DNA of 64,000 nt, taken from assembly GCF_026003995.1 (NCBI RefSeq), contig NZ_BPIG01000001.1, positions 755,444-819,443 on the forward strand, in the 5' to 3' direction. Below the pieces are notes generated by a model. That model ran no database searches and had not been told where the DNA came from. It saw only the letters and a list, made by a program, of their open reading frames with translations. A program made the translations under genes and the position numbers. Numbering within the stretch: position 1 is the stretch's first letter; every line of letters starts with the position of its first letter. Source of the stretch: Tepidiforma sp. (GTDB lineage: Bacteria > Chloroflexota > Dehalococcoidia > Tepidiformales > Tepidiformaceae). Shown one piece after another: positions 62,296 to 64,000 of the stretch.

Positions 62296-62802
62296 GTGAG
62301 GGGATTTCTGCTGTGGGCAGCGGCTGCGGCCAGCGCGGGACTGGCCGCAGCCTGTGGTGGCGACTCCGCGGACGTGACGACGGCAGGCATGCCGCTCGGG
62401 CTGACGGGCGACACCCTGACGTCGACAGCGAGCGCGCGGGAAGCCGCGTCGCCGTCACCGAGCCCGACGCCGACGGCAACGCCGACCGCGACCCCCAGTG
62501 CAACGCCGACGCCGACCCGGATACCAACGGCCTCGCCCACGCCAACACCGAGCCCGCGCGCCACCCCAACGCCAACGGCGACGCCCACGACACCGCCAAC
62601 CCCGACCCCGCGGCCCGCGCTGCCGACGCCGACGGCGACGCGGCGGGCGAACTGCGACCCTTCGTACCCGGACGTGTGCATCCCGCCGTATCCGCCGGAC
62701 CTCGACTGCGGGGACATCCCGTTCCGGAGGTTCCGCGTGGTCGGGGCTGACCCGCACGGCTTCGACCGGGACCGCGACGGGATCGGCTGCGAGAGCGGCT
62801 AG
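62296..62802 (+). CDS. Lipoprotein with a Thr/Pro-rich stalk and Excalibur-type calcium-binding domain
   Basis: A 168-residue exported protein. The GTG at 62296 gives a compact signal RGFLLWAAAAASAGLAAAC with lipobox LAAAC. A low-complexity stalk of Thr-Pro-Ala repeats spans about residues 55-115. The C-terminus has NCDPSYPDVCIPPYPPDLDC and ends with DPHGFDRDRDGIGCE, the DxDxDGxxCE Excalibur loop. It is probably a surface-tethered calcium-dependent module; function unknown. Upstream in-frame ATG codons would place hydrophilic residues before the signal. Confidence 0.82.
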   Translation: MRGFLLWAAAAASAGLAAACGGDSADVTTAGMPLGLTGDTLTSTASAREAASPSPSPTPTATPTATPSATPTPTRIPTASPTPTPSPRATPTPTATPTTPPTPTPRPALPTPTATRRANCDPSYPDVCIPPYPPDLDCGDIPFRRFRVVGADPHGFDRDRDGIGCESG

Positions 62803-63152
62803 ACGGGCTCGAACCGGAGGAGGTCGCCGCCGGCAAGCTCCTCGGCGGCGCCGGCCGGGAGTTCGATGACGGCGCGGGCGCCGCGGGCCGCGGCCAGCCC
62901 GACCCACGGGCGCACGCGGCGCGCGACCCGGAGGACGCGGCCGTCGCCGTCCATGAAGACAGCATCGATGGCGAAGCGCATGAAGAGCATATGGATGGAG
63001 GAGCAGGGCTGGATCAGGAGGCCCTCGCCGGGCTCCAGCGTTCGGCGGAGCATCAGCCCGCGAAACCGGCTCCAGAACGAGTCGGCGACAGCGACGCGGT
63101 CGGCCACCACGTTGCCGGTTCGCGTGTTAACGACGCGGACGGTGCGGGCCAT
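62799..63152 (-). CDS. DUF192 family protein
   Basis: A 117-residue DUF192 protein: VADSFWSRFRGLMLRRTLEP, GLLIQPCSSIHMLFMRFAID, AVFMDGDGRVLRVARRVRPW and ARAVIELPAGAAEE are the family blocks. There is no export signal here, unlike many members. Function unknown. Its 3' end overlaps the convergent lipoprotein gene by 4 bases. Confidence 0.92.
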   Translation of the reverse strand: MARTVRVVNTRTGNVVADRVAVADSFWSRFRGLMLRRTLEPGEGLLIQPCSSIHMLFMRFAIDAVFMDGDGRVLRVARRVRPWVGLAAARGARAVIELPAGAAEELAGGDLLRFEPV

Positions 63153-63185
63153 GCGCGGGAGCGTACCGGCGCCCGGCGCAAGCGG

Positions 63186-64000
63186 CTACCGCTGGGCGAC
63201 GGTGAAGACCCGTTCGTGCCGGAGGAGTTCGGCGCCGCGCCAGTCGCGGCCGCTGAAGGTGACCCGGATTTCGGGCCCGAGGTCGTCGACCGTGAGGAGG
63301 CCGAACTGTCCGCCCCCCGGGTGAACGCCTTCGCTGTAGGGGCCGCCCTTCACCGAACCGCGGCGGTCGAGCGCGGCGGCGTGGTAGACCGGGAAGCCGG
63401 GGCCGGCACCGTCCGAGGCGAAGCGGTTGTTGGAGCCGTCGTCGGCGGCGAGCATGTGGGCGTCGCCGCTGAGCATGACGAGGTTGTCGATGCGGTGCTC
63501 GACGAGGAAGTCGGCGATGCGGCGGCGCTCATCGGCGTAGGCCGCCCAGCTGTCGCTGCCGGTTTCGCTCGAAATCCACGGGACGCTGTTGACCCAGATG
63601 ATGAGCGCCACCTCGCCGCGGGCGCGGAGCAGCTCCTCGAAGAGCCATGCGAGCTGGGCTTCGCCGAGCATAGACTTCCCGGGGCCATCCTGCCAGCGCG
63701 AGGGGTCGCGCTCGGAGCGGCTGTCGGTGACGATGACGCGCACGCGGCCGACAGTGACCGCCTGGGCGATGGGACCGTCGAGCGGGAGCGAATAGTGGGG
63801 AACGATTTCGCGGTAGACGGCGCGCGCGGCGGCGCGGGAGCGGGTGGTGCGGTCGCTGTCGTCGCCGCCGTAGTCGTGGTCGTCCCACGTGTAGAGGATG
63901 GGGACGTCGAGCCAGAGCGCCTGCTGGGCGGGGGCGCGGAGTGAGCGGGCGAAGGCGGCGCGGATGGCGCCCGGGGCGTCGTCGTCGATGTCTTCGTAGT
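63186..64000 (-). CDS. PhoD-like alkaline phosphatase/phosphodiesterase, C-terminal part (5' end outside window)
   Basis: The frame is open from the window edge to the stop at 63186; about 270 residues are visible. Metal-site motifs are ILYTWDDHDYGGDD near the visible start, VRVIVTDSRSERDPS, a WVNSVPWISS strand and NLVMLSGDAHMLAADDGSN, characteristic of PhoD-type metallophosphatases that are usually exported. The N-terminus with any Tat signal lies beyond the window. Phosphate regulation cannot be assessed. Confidence 0.9.
   Translation of the reverse strand, partial: YEDIDDDAPGAIRAAFARSLRAPAQQALWLDVPILYTWDDHDYGGDDSDRTTRSRAAARAVYREIVPHYSLPLDGPIAQAVTVGRVRVIVTDSRSERDPSRWQDGPGKSMLGEAQLAWLFEELLRARGEVALIIWVNSVPWISSETGSDSWAAYADERRRIADFLVEHRIDNLVMLSGDAHMLAADDGSNNRFASDGAGPGFPVYHAAALDRRGSVKGGPYSEGVHPGGGQFGLLTVDDLGPEIRVTFSGRDWRGAELLRHERVFTVAQR

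Noticed and set aside
62455-62640. Repeat array or CRISPR-like pattern
   Set aside because: The repetition is codon-level Thr/Pro/Ala low complexity within a lipoprotein stalk, with no constant repeat length or spacers.

Overview
The window is a GC-rich (roughly 70% by eye) bacterial chromosome segment, densely packed with short intergenic gaps and many ATGA/GTGA start-stop overlaps. There are no phage genes, insertion sequences or CRISPR arrays. Gene content points to a Chloroflexota bacterium, possibly a thermophilic Tepidiforma/Dehalococcoidia-like lineage. The pointers are coenzyme F420 genes (cofE, npdG), an rplU-rpmA-rpmE-DUF1385 block, an ImuB/DUF6504 pair, lipoproteins with AAC or GC lipoboxes, an FHA-FHA-PbpA cluster and the form of the FtsH N-terminus. 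A high-GC actinobacterium is the main alternative. The lineage is inferred, not proven.

Layout. 1-6.2 kb: end of a glycerol-3-phosphate dehydrogenase, a sirtuin, two alpha/beta hydrolases, rpmB divergent from a FakA-type kinase, and a cupredoxin lipoprotein. 6.2-14.4 kb: sulfite-oxidase-like protein, lspA-pseudouridine synthase-gltX, tRNA-Gln, enoyl-CoA hydratase, an MFS exporter with a palindromic operator, rplS, and dut-crcB. 14.4-18.4 kb: a Phd/PIN toxin-antitoxin pair, a secreted intradiol dioxygenase, and an F420 operon (npdG-hydrolase-cofE). 18.6-24.6 kb: ftsH (many indels), rplU-rpmA-rpmE, DUF1385, and an ImuB-like protein with DUF6504 behind a LexA-type box. 24.6-33.8 kb: a HAD phosphatase, a THUMP-like methyltransferase, a 2-hydroxyacid dehydrogenase, a DUF3048 surface protein, pfkA, a peroxiredoxin and an M1 aminopeptidase. 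33.8-41.7 kb: pbpA-fhaA-fhaB, acyl-CoA dehydrogenase, recA-recX, glyS and a small duplicated protein. 41.7-56.2 kb: acetyltransferases, an O-antigen-ligase-like protein, a globin-coupled chemoreceptor, a 5'-3' exonuclease, tRNA-Val, a CAP-domain protein, an orphan response regulator, ferredoxin-thioredoxin reductase, two SDRs, uppP, DinB-like proteins and an SbcD-like phosphoesterase. 56.1-64 kb: a hidden 27-residue membrane peptide, a DUF1848 plus Rsm22-like methyltransferase pair, tRNA-Met, a thiosulfate uptake/relay operon, an Excalibur-domain lipoprotein, DUF192 and a partial PhoD-like phosphatase.

Three cross-cutting signals stand out. First, many genes carry a -10-like hexamer exactly 6-8 bases before the start codon, which predicts leaderless mRNAs, and several promoters have an extended -10 of the form TGC-TAnnnT. 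Second, two LexA-type operators (GAAC-N4-GTTC type) sit upstream of recA and of the ImuB-like gene, marking a local SOS regulon. Third, single-base indels are concentrated in two short zones (about 19.3-20.5 kb in ftsH and 29.5-30.2 kb across the DUF3048 start and pfkA), with isolated ones elsewhere. Protein homology carries through these zones in alternating frames, so consensus error is more likely than gene decay. The least explained gene set is the DUF1848/Rsm22-like pair with the adjacent micropeptide at 56.1-59.2 kb.
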